Source of the DNA: Ovis canadensis
Lineage: Eukaryota; Chordata; Mammalia; Artiodactyla; Bovidae
Assembly: GCF_042477335.2 (NCBI RefSeq)
Contig: NC_091249.1
Location: forward strand, 47,352,001 to 47,416,000
Reading direction: 5' to 3'
DNA: 64,000 nucleotides
The notes below the pieces were generated by a model that saw only the letters and a list, made by a program, of their open reading frames with translations, ran no database searches and had not been told where the DNA came from. This document shows positions 46,156-57,369 of this stretch, piece by piece. Positions within the stretch are counted from its first letter, which is position 1; each line of letters opens with the position of its first letter. A program made the translations under genes and the position numbers.

Positions 46156-46548
46156 TTATTCCTAAATATTAGGAATAATTAAGATTATCAGCCAATGGAT
46201 GATATTTAAGCTATCAGATAAACCATACAGAAAGTAAAGATAGGAAGAGAAAAGGTTAGAGAAGTAAGTCCTAGAGTATTCCACATTTCAATGGTATGAA
46301 AGAAAGATTGGTCATTTCAGGACTAGGAAATAGCACTGGGAAAGAGAAATACTGACAGTGAATAAACTGACAGAACAGGAAACATTCTCGAACCAAGAGT
46401 TTCAAAAAAGTAGCTGAGATTAACACTATCAAAGGATACTAAAAAGTTGAATTTTATAAAGACAGAAAATTGACTACTGCAATCAGTGTAGTCACACACT
46501 AGGACAATCACAATGGAGCAAACTAAAGATAATACCTAACTAGGTTAG

Positions 46549-46820
46549 ATGGAGAAGGCAATGGCACCCCACTCCAGTACTCTTGCCTGGGAAATCCCAT
46601 GGACGGAGGAGCCTGGTAGGCTACAGTCCATGGGGTCGCTAAGGGTCGGACACGACTGGGCGACTTCACTTTCACTTTCATGCATTGGAGAAGGAAATGG
46701 CAACCCACTCCAGTGTTCTTGCCTGGAGAATCCCAGGGACAGAGGAGACTGGTGGGCTTCCATCTATGGGGTTGCACAGTCAGACACAACTGACGCAACT
46801 TAGCAGCAGCAGCAGCAACT
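46549..46820 (+). mobile_element. BOV-A2 SINE (two-monomer)
   Basis: GAGAAGGCAATGGCACCCCA to GGGCGACTTCACTTTCACTT, then GGAGAAGGAAATGGCAACCC to GACGCAACTTAGCAGCAGCA. A flanking CTAGGTTAG (46539-46547 and again from 46819) is compatible with a short target-site duplication. Confidence 0.9.
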
Positions 46821-47755
46821 AGGTTAGAGAAACACGTGACATTTGGTGAGTAGGGAAGGAAGTCCACTGGGGAATAGTCACAGGGGCATTCAATTGAGTT
46901 GACAATGTTTTATTTCTGAAACTGGGTAGCTCCTACATGGTATCTGCAATATTACTCTTTAAGTTTCATTCTTGAATGACTTTATAGGCAACTCTATAAA
47001 TGAATTTTCCTAGATAAAGACTTCGAGAAATAAGGTGATAGACTCAAAGATAGATTTTTTTTTTTTGGTTTTCATATTAAAGACAATAAAATATATTTAC
47101 TTATGTTGAGAATAACTTAGGTAAAAATTTATCATGGGAGTGAGATGAGGAATAAATACCGAAGCAAAGTTCTTGGGGAGATAAGAACAGACAGGATCAG
47201 TGCACAAGTGGAAGATTTGGCTTTGGATGAAACAGTGTCAGATATCTATTTTGAGAGAAGGGAGAACAAAATATCTGCATACAGAACAGAAGTGAGATCT
47301 GGTGATGGGACAATACGGTGGGCTCAATCTCTGCTGACTGTACTTATTTTGATAGCAAAATGAAGTCATCCATGGAAAGTAGTAAAGAAATATCGTAAAG
47401 CTGAGATAAAAGGGAAAAGTAGGGAGAAAGAAAAGAAAATGAAAAAATTATGATGGTGGGATAGTTTAATTTGAGATTTGTGACTATAAATTTTAAATAA
47501 GGCAAGTCCCCATGGTTTGTGCTTTTACTTTATCCATGTTCAGCTACTTGGGTGCAGACATAGAGTTGGTAGAGAGCTAGGTTTAAACAGGTTTGGGAAT
47601 TTTGAAGGCAAGTACAGTGTAGAGAGAAGAGGGCAAAAAGGTTAGGAGGTTTGCAAGGGCTTGATCACAATGAGAGGGCTTCCCTGGTGGCTCAGATGGT
47701 AAGGGCTCATGGAATCTAAGCTGGGAAAGAAAGGAAGGAAGTGGGGACATGATGT

Positions 47756-47968
47756 GAAGTGAAGAGAAGTCGCTCAGTTGTGTTCGACTCTTTGTGACCC
47801 CATGGACTGAAGCCCACCAGGCTTCTCGGTCCGTGGGATTTTCCAGGCATGAATACTGGAGTGGGTTGCCATTTCCTTCTCCAGGGGATCTTCATGACCC
47901 AGGGATTGAACCCAGGTCTCCCACACTGTAGGCAGACGCTTTACCGTCCAAGCTACCAGGGACATGAT
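47756..47968 (-). mobile_element. Bov-tA SINE, minus strand
   Basis: GAAGTGAAGAGAAGTCGCTC, AGTTGTGTTCGACTCTTTG, TGAATACTGGAGTGGGTTGC, GGATTGAACCCAGGTCTCCC, ACCGTCCAAGCTACCAGGGA. A 30-bp head of another copy in plus orientation lies just before it (GGGCTTCCCTGGTGGCTCAG at 47678). Confidence 0.9.
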
Positions 47969-48184
47969 ACTGGCAAATAAAAATATGGAACTCACATGTG
48001 CTACAAACATTAAAAGTCATACAACATAAAATCAGAGTAAAAAAATCACAATGAATATGGTCTTAAAAATCTTCTTAATATAAGGTTTCAAGTCATGCTT
48101 ATAAAATGTGATTGGGCTGGATATATAAGGGGGAAATCCAAATATTAATGCTAAAAGAGACTTTATGAGATTATGCAGATAAAA

Positions 48185-48735
48185 AAACTAACCAAAGAAT
48201 TACCATATGATCCAGCAATTCCACTTCTCAGTATACACACAAAGAAATGAACGCAGAGACTGGAAGAGATATTTGCATACCAATGCTCACAGCAGTACTA
48301 CCCAGAATAGCCAAAAGATGGGATATAACCCAAATGCTCATTAACAGATGAACAGATGAACAGAATACATTATATATACACAATAGGATATTATAAACCT
48401 TGAAAAAAAAACATAATTCTGATACATGCTATGACATGGATGAACCTTGAAGATGTTACACTAAATGAAATAAGCCAGTCACAAAAGGACAAATACTGTA
48501 TGATTCCAAGTATAATGGGTACTGAGGGTAGTAAAATTCATAGACTGAAAGGTAACTGCCTGGGGCTGGAGCACTGTTTAATAGGTAAAGAGCTTCATTT
48601 TAGGAAAATGAAGAAGTTCTGGGAATGGATGTCATGATGGTTGCACCACTGTATTAATGTACTTAATGTTACTGAACTGTATACTGAAAACAATTAAAAT
48701 GACAAATTTTATACACATATTTTATCACATTTTTT
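48185..48735 (+). mobile_element. Old L1 3' end
   Basis: The end of ORF2 (TACCATATGATCCAGCAATT, AATGCTCACAGCAGTACTAC, GATATAACCCAAATGCTCAT) and a 3' UTR (GGATGAACCTTGAAGATG, AACTGTATACTGAAAACAAT). All frames broken. Confidence 0.8.
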
Positions 48736-49631
48736 TAAAAGAAATTTTATGCAGAAACTGATCTGAATAGTATTTAGGTTCCACAAGGCTTTCTTTAGGA
48801 ATTGGAGAAGAAGGGAAAAGTTCTAACAGACTAAATCCAGGACTCTACTGCTATTTCAGTTAAAGCAGCAGCATGTTTAAAACTATCAACTCTCATTTTA
48901 CAAGTTGAAACCTTAGTAAATGAGGCTTCAAGAGTGGAATGAGCTGTGTCACACAACAGATCTATGGAAAGGTCTCATTAGTGGTTTTCAGTTACTATGA
49001 CCTGCAATATAATGAAGTATTCTTGTACGCCCAGAGTACTTCAGCACTACCCTAATGATTTAATAAAACAAACATGAAGATGAGCTCTAAGAAATATCAA
49101 AGGTATAACAGAAGGAAATGGGAAGCAACTAGATGAATATAAAATGACATCAATACTCAAAGAATTAGGGAATACAAATATTAAGAAATAATTTTGTTTT
49201 CAAGATTATAGCAGAGAAATGAGAGATAATATCACCATAGATTCTACTGTGTATTAAAAAGATAAGGAAAAAATATTAATAACTTTAACCAATAAATTTG
49301 ACAACTGAAGTGAAGCAGAAAATTTTTTGAAAGGTATGGACTAAGAAAGTTCACTCAAGAAGAAACAGATAGCTTGAACTATCCTGTATCTGTTAAAAAA
49401 TAGAAACTGGAGATTTTAAAACTCCAGGCCCAGAAAATTTCTCTGGTGAATTCTATCAAACACACAGTTAACAATATTCTTTGCCTGGTAATCATTAAAA
49501 ACACCTGGGAGTTGTTTTATGATTGTACAAATTCTCATCCTTTCTGCTCTTGTTCTCAAGTACTTTGAGTACTTACTATGCATAAAGCAATGGGCTATAT
49601 GCTACTGGTACTAGTAAAATAAATGCTGTGT
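48736..49631 (-). other. DMXL1 intron with an L1 scrap
   Basis: Around 49370-49475 an L1 ORF2 remnant is visible (TTTTAAAACTCCAGGCCCAG, TCTCTGGTGAATTCTATCA). The remainder is unassigned. Confidence 0.4.
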
Positions 49632-49832
49632 GTATGTTAGTTACTCAGCATGTTCAATTCTTTGCGACCCCATGGACTGCAGCCCGCCAGGCTCCTCTGT
49701 CCATGGAATTCTGCAGGCAAGAATACTGGAGTGGAATATTGCCATTCCCTACTCCAGGGGATCTTTCCAGCCGAGGGATTGAACCTGGGTCTCCTGCATT
49801 GCAGTTGGATTCTTTACCATCTGAGCCAAAAT
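49632..49832 (-). mobile_element. Bov-tA SINE, minus strand
   Basis: GTTAGTTACTCAGCATGTTC, TGCGACCCCATGGACTGCAG, AAGAATACTGGAGTGGAATA, GGGATTGAACCTGGGTCTCC, TTTACCATCTGAGCC. The final tRNA-head bases are missing. Confidence 0.9.
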
Positions 49833-50255
49833 AAAAGCTACATAATATTATTTGATATATTTTAAGTAATTACAATCACAGAAGAGAATTTTAACTTCAA
49901 AAGTGATACTTGCAGAAACAGAACAATACTATTATAATTCTATAATACCTACTATAATTATGTTTTATTAAGAACTTTAGTTTTAGTTACTCATAAAAAT
50001 TTGTAGCCAAAACAGGATACATTCAACTCTGTTTAAAATTGCATTCTCTTAAAAACAAAACAGAAACATTTTTTAATGATTACAATATTTAACTTGTTTA
50101 AAAAAAAGTAATTTGAGGTAATTAATTACTTTAAAAAGTAATGCAGCAATTTAATTGCATTGGAAACAAAGTCCAGTCCAGAACTAAAATGCAAATACTT
50201 TGTTTTTCCCATTAAAGAATGCAATTTCTAATTTCAGTTGAATGATATTTTGTAC

Positions 50256-50318
50256 CTTATTGATGTTTGGCTCCTCCATCATAGAATTTTTGATGGTTTC
50301 ACAGTTGTCCTCTAATGA
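50256..50318 (-). CDS. DMXL1: DMXL1 window exon 5: 63-nt cassette exon (21 residues)
   Basis: This exon is exactly 21 codons, phase 0 on both sides, encoding SLEDNCETIKNSMMEEPNINK. The acceptor is TTCTTTCTTGATGAAG and the donor AAG before GTACAA. Human DMXL1 is known, as I recall, in forms of 3027 and 3048 residues, a difference of 21. This exon has the right size and phase to be that difference, but I infer the link and have not checked it. The AAG acceptor is the least certain boundary; the TTAGAG acceptor a few bases downstream would give a shorter in-frame exon. Confidence 0.75.
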
Positions 50319-53300
50319 CTTCATCAAGAAAGAATAACCATATGACAAAGAGTAAAGATGAGATGTAACATGTAAAATACTGGGGATATTTCTTTTTATT
50401 TTTAACCAAATTTACTAGAAAACAATACCGAACTATTTTTTTAAATTTCATATATTTTAAACAAAGTATGTGTGGAGAGGCATGATTGGGGGTTGGAGAA
50501 AACTTAATCCCTCAGAACTCATTAACAATCACTATAAATTTTATTCTATTTCCTAAGAAATTTTTACTCACTTCACTCATTTGAAATGTTGACATTTAAG
50601 CAAGATTAAGTCCAGAGTACTTTACACTACAAATTTCAGAGCTACTAGTGCCAGAGTATCATCAAATGAAAATTAAAGTCAAACTGTTCTCTTACACACT
50701 ATTAAGTCTTGTCTCCATTATGACATCTCATTCCTCAAGGAAAATCTCCTGATTAGAAACTTTGATTTCAAGATTTCTAACTCCTTCTCTTGACTTAGCC
50801 AGAAAGAGTCAATAAAATGCTTGCAGCAACATATTCTTTTTAAAAGAGGATATTAGCACTTGTTAAAGAAGGAGATGGTTCACGACCTTTAGTTCTTAGA
50901 AAATGAAACAAAACAGAAAAAGAAACTGAGGATTAAGATGACAGCTGTCAAGCATTTTTGGGGGTTGGGACTGATTAGGATATAGTCTATTTGCAACCAT
51001 CTACATTTGTATTTTACTTTTAAATAAGTACAAACAGTGAAGGACTTCTATTTTAAAAATACATGTGCCAGCAAACTATATTATATAGGAAAAGAAAAGA
51101 CCTGAGGATACACCAGAACTTTAATGTCAGATGAAGAAAATTAGATTCCAAACACGTAGAGGAATAAAGCAACAGCAGCACTCTCAAAATACTCTCCAAC
51201 ATCTACTGTAAATACAGGGCCTGTTATGTATCTATTTTCTAACCATCTGAAAAGTCACAGAGACTTGGGCTCAACTATTAAGTAGTCAGCCTCCAATTAA
51301 ATAAATTTATATTTAAAAAATCATCATTTTAAAAAACAGAGAGATGGAAGGTAATTTTGAAAATACCACAAAAAGCCAGTCAACTTTCCAGTAAAGATTA
51401 AATAATTTTGTACCAACTCTATAAAGTCAATATTGTATTTAATTCCATTTAATCTATGTTTTACTAGGTAAAATTTTTTTTTCATATTTCCTTCATGAAA
51501 ATGTCACTATCACTGTTTAGAATAAGACAACAAAGCAGTAACAATAAATTTCTCATTACTGCCATTAATCATGCTGGGTTTTAAATAAGTTAAATCTGCT
51601 AGTCAAATACTGAAAAGTATATTATATTTATTTTGGAGATTAAAAAAACTAAAATCAGAGAAAATATTTAGCTAAATGATAACTAAAATCTTCTATAGTC
51701 TAGCATCCATATTCATGATTTTTATTAAAATTATAATACAAAAATAACTAAAATTTTCTTAAGATACTATGAAACTCCTAAGAAAACTAAGAATAAAACA
51801 GCAGATGAGTTTAACAGGTACATCTATACTCATTTTTCCATTACCATTCCTTATGCATTCTGGGTTAGTTATGCTCTATTCCCTTAATGATTCTATTTCC
51901 TGATTCAACTAGACAATCTAGTAGCAAACTAGTTTTTTGTTTTGTTTTGAGAATGATTTCATTTCCCAAATGTACTAAATATATCAGCAGTGAAGAAATG
52001 TTTTTATTTTCACAACTATATTTATCAAATACAGCAATGGCTTTTAAAAAATAATTTTGTACTTGAAATTACTATGCTTAATTTTCATGTTCATATTACA
52101 AGGTGCCTCAAAGAAATTAAACTAGTAATAACAAGCATAGTAAAACATGCTTTTTATTCAGAATGCAGCAGTGCTTTGTATATCATTGTGAGAAGGCTTT
52201 AACTTGCAACATATTATTTTAGTCAAAGGTACCTTTAAAATAAGAAACATTACCTCACCAGTCACGTTCTAATTACTCTGACACTCTTATATAGCACATT
52301 TTCTACTTTATTTATCCAAAGGTTTTCTTCAACTGTTTTAAAGTAATATATATATATATATATAAATTTAAGATATGTCTCACCAAAGGTTAAAAAGAAA
52401 TACGTTAACTTGTACTCTATTTAATTGTATCTATTGTTTGACTAGATACGTATCAAAAGTTTTCTAAGTTAGCAAGAATACTATGTATTTTGTTTCCTGA
52501 CTTGGCTAATTCAAATATATTTACATAATCAGGCAAACAGTAAATAATAACACATGCAGTTGCCTCTAACAAATTAGTTCTTAAACTGACAGACAAAACA
52601 TAATTCATTTTCCTTTTCCAATAAGGTTAGATGTCATCTTGCTTTTTGCTAACTTGTCTTTAAGAAGCCATTCTATTTCCTTATCATTCCAACTGAAATG
52701 TCTTCCTTTTTTCCTCCCACTTAAAAAACTGAAAAGCCTGCTTTCAGATTAGTTCAGAGCTTCTCAAAGTGTGATGATCCACAACCAGCCACCAGTCTTG
52801 AACTCTCTGTTACCGATATATGAGAAAATAAGGAACTGACTACATCACTAAACCCACTGCTTAATTTATACAATACTTCTTAATAGCAAAATTATTTAAA
52901 AGAAAGAAGCAATATGTTAATTTATATTCCAGTACAAGTCCCCCATATCAAACTGGACTTATGAGTAGCACTGAACTAAATGAGAAAAATAATCTGTATT
53001 ATGATAACATTAAGGTATAATCAACCAATTACAGTAAAATTATAAACTGAGATTATAAAATTGTACTAAGTATAATCAATACAATAAAAAGAAAATGTAA
53101 ATATTTGATATGTTTCCAGTATAAAAACCTAGTTTCAATGAAACTTCTAAGATAAACTTTATCACATGAAAAGGATAGGAAATTTCCCCTTTGTCTCAAA
53201 AGGTAGTCATGACAGCTCAAAATCAGGAAACAAGATACAGAATTCTAAGTTAAACAGTATCTTTCTGGGGAAAAAAGTCCCAACTACATCTGAATTAGTT

Positions 53301-53463
53301 ACTTTAAACTAGTTAGGAAAATACCAACTCTCTCTATGAATTAACATACATGTTTATGACATAAAAAATGAATTTTTATGAAAGTCTGTAAAATACAACT
53401 CTTTATAGTTAAAAAACAAGGCATTAATAACAAAATGGCAAACAAGTTTTAATTTATACAGAC
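50319..53463 (-). other. DMXL1 intron between exons 4 and 5, repeat-poor
   Basis: About 3.1 kb of AT-rich intron with no BovB, Bov-tA or CHR element and no gene, the cleanest long stretch in the window. A (TA)n run lies at 52347-52364, and a MER5-like scrap may lie near 52755-52810 (GAGCTTCTCAAAGTGTGATG). Confidence 0.5.
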
Positions 53464-53581
53464 CTCATTTAGACACCTTTTCTTTGTGAATATATTTCTG
53501 ATAAAGGTTTCTTGAATTTCTTCCTGTTTCACCAAGTACTGCCAAAGTCTCTTCACAGACAGTGCCAGATGGTGTTTAGAT
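53464..53581 (-). CDS. DMXL1: DMXL1 window exon 4
   Basis: This 118-nt exon has one base plus 39 codons (SKHHLALSVKRLWQYLVKQE.. to ..FTKKRCLNE). It is strongly basic and helical. It ends in phase 0 at GAG before a rather weak donor, GTCTGT. A weak donor next to a downstream cassette exon fits alternative splicing here: the following 63-nt exon can be skipped without changing frame. Confidence 0.86.
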
Positions 53582-53689
53582 CTACAAAGAGGCAATATAT
53601 TTCACTATACACTTCCGAGACTTCTGATTAACCTGATTACACTCCCTTGGTGCTATATGAATGATTATAATAATAAGTTATCTAGAATC

Positions 53690-53938
53690 AGACCACATCA
53701 TCTAGGGTAGTAATCAGTAATACTTTCCTTAAAAGAAGAGACAGTAAATATTTCAGGCTTTGTGGGCCGTATGTTCTCTCCTACAACCACATAACTTCAC
53801 CACTGAAGTGGGAAAGTATCCACAGGTAATACGAAAATGAAAGGGTGTGGATACAAACCATAAACCTTTATTGACAACACAGAAGGAGGTGTGGATTTGG
53901 CCCCATGGTTTGCAGTTTGCTGACCTTTAACCTAAGAA
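53690..53938 (+). mobile_element. hAT-Charlie-like non-autonomous element
   Basis: AGTAAATATTTCAGGCTTTG, TGGGCCGTATGTTCTCTCC, AACCATAAACCTTTATTGAC, GATTTGGCCCCATGGTTTGC. The best preserved member of this family in the window. Confidence 0.7.
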
Positions 53939-54269
53939 TATAAGCTCTAACAAAAGAGGTATGCTTCCTAGAAGAGATCCAGAAACAAAGCCACTCAAAG
54001 TGTTGTCTGTGAACATGTACTAGCCCATGAACTCTGTTGCTGATGAGCAATGAGGGAAGAGCCTGTGAAAGAATGAAAATCAACTATGTCACTGAGCCAC
54101 AAAGTACACTGTTTATTCAGTTAACATTTTCTGTAGTAATTTTCTTAAGGAAGCAAGCACTGAACTGATTTATCTTTTGGTACAAATGCTTTATTTCTTC
54201 ATGTACAGTAAAACAGTTTGCTAAAAAACTGTTCCAAATAGCTCTGCTCCCAAGTAGGTGTTAGGAAAC

Positions 54270-54660
54270 ACTGGCCAACAGTTCAAATCCAGCCTACCTT
54301 TCATATTCAAAAATAAAGTTTATTGACTCTATTATATTTAGAATAGATAAGCAACAAGGACCCATTGTATAGCACAGGGAACTTGGCTCAATATTCTGTA
54401 ATAACCTAAATGAGAAAACAATTTTACAAAGAATGGATACTTGTATTGGTATAAGTGAATTACATCTATAACTAACAGATCATTGTTAATCAATTTTACT
54501 CCTATGTAAAAATTCACTGGATCACAGCTATGCCCATTCACTTATTGTTTATGGTTGCTTTCACTCTCCAATGGCACGGTTGAACAGCTCCAACAAGGAC
54601 TGTAGGGCCAGCAAAGCCTAAAATATTTACTATATAAACCTTTGTGAGAAATGTCTGCGA
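54270..54660 (-). mobile_element. hAT-Charlie-like element split by an L1 tail
   Basis: Minus-orientation copy: CTGGCCAACAGTTCAAATCC and AATAAAGTTTATTG at one side, then, after an insert, TTATGGTTGCTTTCACTCTC and GGCCAGCAAAGCCTAAAATA. The insert, about 54326-54535, is an L1 3' end (GGACCCATTGTATAGCACAG, GTATTGGTATAAGTGAATTA). Confidence 0.6.
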
Positions 54661-54812
54661 AAATCCAGACTACAATATGCATCACACAAAGACACAGATA
54701 TGAGCCCAGAACAGCAAATTAAATGTAAGAAGTACTAAAACATTTTCTTCATGAAATACCACTAATATTCTGACTTACTAAAACTGCGAATAGTATCCAT
54801 ATGAAAACCTAC

Positions 54813-55014
54813 TTGAAAGGAGTGTTGGTAGGTTCCAGCAAAGCTTTGTGGCGGAGAATTGCAGGACCTGCAGAAACACTCTCTTCAGAGGTATGACTTG
54901 CAATGAAGTTTTGAGGTGGTCCCCCGTGGATTTCAAGTCGTCGGAGAAGAACTTGTTCCCAGCACTGAAGAGTTTTTAGAACAGCATGACAAAGTGGTGA
55001 ACTAACTGGAAGCT
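54813..55014 (-). CDS. DMXL1: DMXL1 window exon 3
   Basis: This 202-nt exon has 66 full codons plus two split ones. It encodes a helical segment (LCHAVLKTLQCWEQVLLRRL) followed by a polar stretch (HGGPPQNFIASHTSEES) and AILRHKALLEPTNTPF. The acceptor is CTGTTTAG and the donor GTAGGT. The split lysine codon (AA plus A) joins exactly to the next exon, giving FKSKHH. Confidence 0.88.
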
Positions 55015-56164
55015 CTAAACAGAGAAAATTGACCCACTATTATCTTCTGCAATAAAATGCTATATTCAATCTTAAAAACGACTGAAATAAGATATACACA
55101 TTTTGGCAGAGGAGACGTGAAAGAGAGGTGAGCACAGAAGTCCAGAGGACTGAAAAGAAGGATGCTGTAAATCTCTATGGCATTTCAACATAATTAGTGG
55201 CCTAGGATAACAGAAAAAGGGCAATCTAGGTCAAAATTACATCATACCTTTACTACTAGAACTTGAAATAACATTTGCAACTTGTGATTTAAATAACTGC
55301 TATAGGAATTACTGCATCTGACTTTAATTTCATATGAAAAAAATGTACGTGAATATCATAAAAATATGTCTGGACGGAAAATCAGTTGCCTTAAACCCTT
55401 GTATCAGCCCAATTTCTGCACAGCATATTGGAGAATATGCTGAGAGAATATTCTTTGGAGAATTAAAACAATACGCAAGGTAAAAAAAGAACGTGAAATA
55501 ATACTTACTACAAAACTCAACACTTCATATTTTACATTTCCATATTCCTAAATCCTGATCTACTTTCAATCTTTAGCTATTCTTGCTTTTTACCTTCAAA
55601 AATCTAAATAGTAGGCTTACTGCAAATTCTTGAGTTTTTTCAAGTTTAGAAGTGATCTAAAGATTTACTATGGAATATGAGAATAAACTTCCCTTCTCTC
55701 CATCAATCCAATATAGTCCACAATAATTTTTAGTTAAATTAGTATTTTAGCATCTACCACATACATATAAAAATCACAGCTAAATTACTTGGTATACTGT
55801 CATGCCCCTTTCGTTTCTATACAATCTTTTCATCCATTGGAGTTAATAATTACTACATTTTTGCTTTTGTTAGTCTCCTGGGTGTCTACAACTAGGAAAT
55901 ATCCAGCTCTTTGACTAGAGCTATAAACACAGTCTTGGTGCAGTTAATCACATCAGCTGCACATTCCCTGCTTTCTTGGATCCTGTCTTTCTACCAGCAA
56001 CTAACAATATGACAGACTCATTTATAGACAGTTGCTTTGGTTAAAAGAACCGAATCTTCTACCAGCAGGAAGTTACTAAACTTTTTATCCACTATTTGAA
56101 AAAAAATACAAAACAGTAAATCAAAAGCAATGGCAATATTAGCTCATGTTAAGCTATGTATTAC
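55015..56164 (-). other. DMXL1 intron between exons 2 and 3, no recognisable element
   Basis: Plain AT-rich intron, no repeat or gene recognised. Confidence 0.45.
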
Positions 56165-56250
56165 CTGCAAGATCATGACCTGCAAAAGGATAGAAAGTCT
56201 TCAAATTGCTGAGCACCAGCTGTACCATTGCCAAACGCATCAATGACCAA
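56165..56250 (-). CDS. DMXL1: DMXL1 window exon 2
   Basis: This 86-nt exon has one base completing the serine codon of the previous exon, 28 codons (WSLMRLAMVQLVLSNL.. to FAGHDLA) and one base carried on. The acceptor is TTTATAG and the donor GTAATA. The hydrophobic, leucine-rich pattern suggests an amphipathic helix. Phase matches both neighbours, which supports the boundaries. Confidence 0.87.
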
Positions 56251-56299
56251 CTATAAATAAAGCAATAGATTTGTTAAAAATTTACTTAGGGATTGAGAA

Positions 56300-56690
56300 G
56301 ACTACACTACTCTTTGTCCCAATAACTCACTACTAGGAATCTACCCTGAAGGACCTCCACAAAAACAAAACAATATACACAGGCAGTTTACTCATGTCAG
56401 CATTGTATAAAGAACCAAATTATCCATCAGCAGAGTAATGACTGAATAACTAGCTTTAAATCATGGAATATTTTAGGGTAGCCATAAAAAAGAACAAAAA
56501 AGGATCTCTAAATGTTAATATGAAGTGAATTTTAGCATGTATTAATAAATAAAAAGCAAGCTATAAACATTACATATAATATGGTATCTACTACCTTCTG
56601 TGTAAGAAAGCAGCAGAAATAAGATTTTATATACACAGAGATACACACACACAAGCTTATTTTTGAAAACAGAAGGATAAACCAGAAACT
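56300..56690 (+). mobile_element. Old L1 3' fragment
   Basis: CTACTAGGAATCTACCCTGA, CAGTTTACTCATGTCAGCAT, AATTATCCATCAGCAGAGTA and GGGTAGCCATAAAAAAGAAC follow the order of the L1 ORF2 end, heavily decayed. Confidence 0.65.
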
Positions 56691-57022
56691 CATTAGAATG
56701 AGTATCTGTAAACAGCATAGAGGAAGACTCAGCTGGAAGAGATATGCTTGAAGATTTGCTTTTTAAAAAAAAAATTAAACAGAGACATTTTGGCTTCTTT
56801 CTTTTTCAAGTAACAAATTTATTCCTTAGAGTAGTGGTTTTTATTAGTCTAAACTGTCATAAAGTACACAATCAAAAATTAACTGTGGAATTACTGTTAT
56901 GGAAGGGAACTTAACAATTCAGATCTAGGTTGTAATTCACCAAGCTACTAATTTCACATGCATTATTTTCAAAATTAAAAAACAAAATTTTTTAAAGAAG
57001 CTTAAAATTAAATATTCCATAC

Positions 57023-57153
57023 CTATACGAATTTGAGTTAGAATGTTCCTGGAGATGGAAATCGGAAGCTAAAACATCATCGTCATCATCATCACTTTCC
57101 AGACTCTCCTCTGAATCATATTCAGCTCTACTTTGGGAAGCAGGTAGAAATGG
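57023..57153 (-). CDS. DMXL1: DMXL1 window exon 1: acidic linker
   Basis: This 131-nt exon starts in phase 0 after a CTTTTAG acceptor and ends two bases into a serine codon before GTATGG. It encodes PFLPASQSRAEYDSEES, then a run of six aspartates (SDDDDDDV), then DFHLQEHSNSNSY. The acidic, serine-rich composition suggests a disordered linker ahead of the helical region. It is the most 5' exon I can find; the rest of the window upstream is intron and repeats. Confidence 0.85.
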
Positions 57154-57369
57154 CTAAAAGAAAAAAGTTATAGAATTTATTATCCAACTATATGACTTAA
57201 TACATGTAATTAAATAGCCTAATATCAGCAATTTATCCCATTTTTGAGTACTTCGTTATAAGAAAGTAAAGTACCAAGTAATTGGCTGCTTCTTTTTTGA
57301 CAGTCTATGCCTTCAATACCACTTTAGTTGGTTCCCTTATTTAGTCATCATATCAACAAAAAATTTATT

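Larger units (their letters stand above)
45550..47660 (+). mobile_element. Ancient dispersed repeat, unassigned (copy 2)
   Basis: Purine-rich, about 2.1 kb, interrupted by the BOV-A2 at 46549. Landmarks: AAGAGGCTACTACAATAGCT, GGATTTGACTAGGGTAGTAG, AAGCAAGGATGACTCCCCG, GATGATATTTAAGCTATCAG, AGTTTCAAAAAAGTAGCTGA. The same order occurs in copies 1 and 3. I know the text as a common old mammalian repeat but cannot give a safe name. Confidence 0.5.
10455..57153 (-). other. DMXL1: DMXL1 gene, 3' part (15 coding exons plus 3' UTR)
   Basis: DMXL proteins are very large WD40-repeat proteins (about 3000 residues). With WDR7 and ROGDI they act in the RAVE-like complex that promotes assembly of the vacuolar proton ATPase on endosomes, lysosomes and secretory vesicles. 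The exons here join in one frame: 1821 nt, that is 606 codons plus stop. Going 5' to 3' they encode an acidic linker, a helical region, and WD40 blades ending in VRMFEW, LSLYQ, ICLWD, CVFDL, IKIWS and MKMRI. I prefer DMXL1 over DMXL2 because the C-terminus ends in KFML and has the ETGPANH and LPDQFSPLNE segments, whereas as I recall DMXL2 ends in ILDIL. The gene begins outside the window, above 57153. All introns start GT and end AG. Intron repeats lie on both strands. The exons were placed by eye without a transcript alignment, so single boundaries could be off by a few bases. Confidence 0.88.

Noticed and set aside
10455..57153. DMXL2 instead of DMXL1 as the gene identity
   Set aside because: The two are close paralogues, but the C-terminal residues (..LKKDVKFML) and the ETGPANH/QFSPLNE segments fit DMXL1 as I remember it; a database alignment would settle it.
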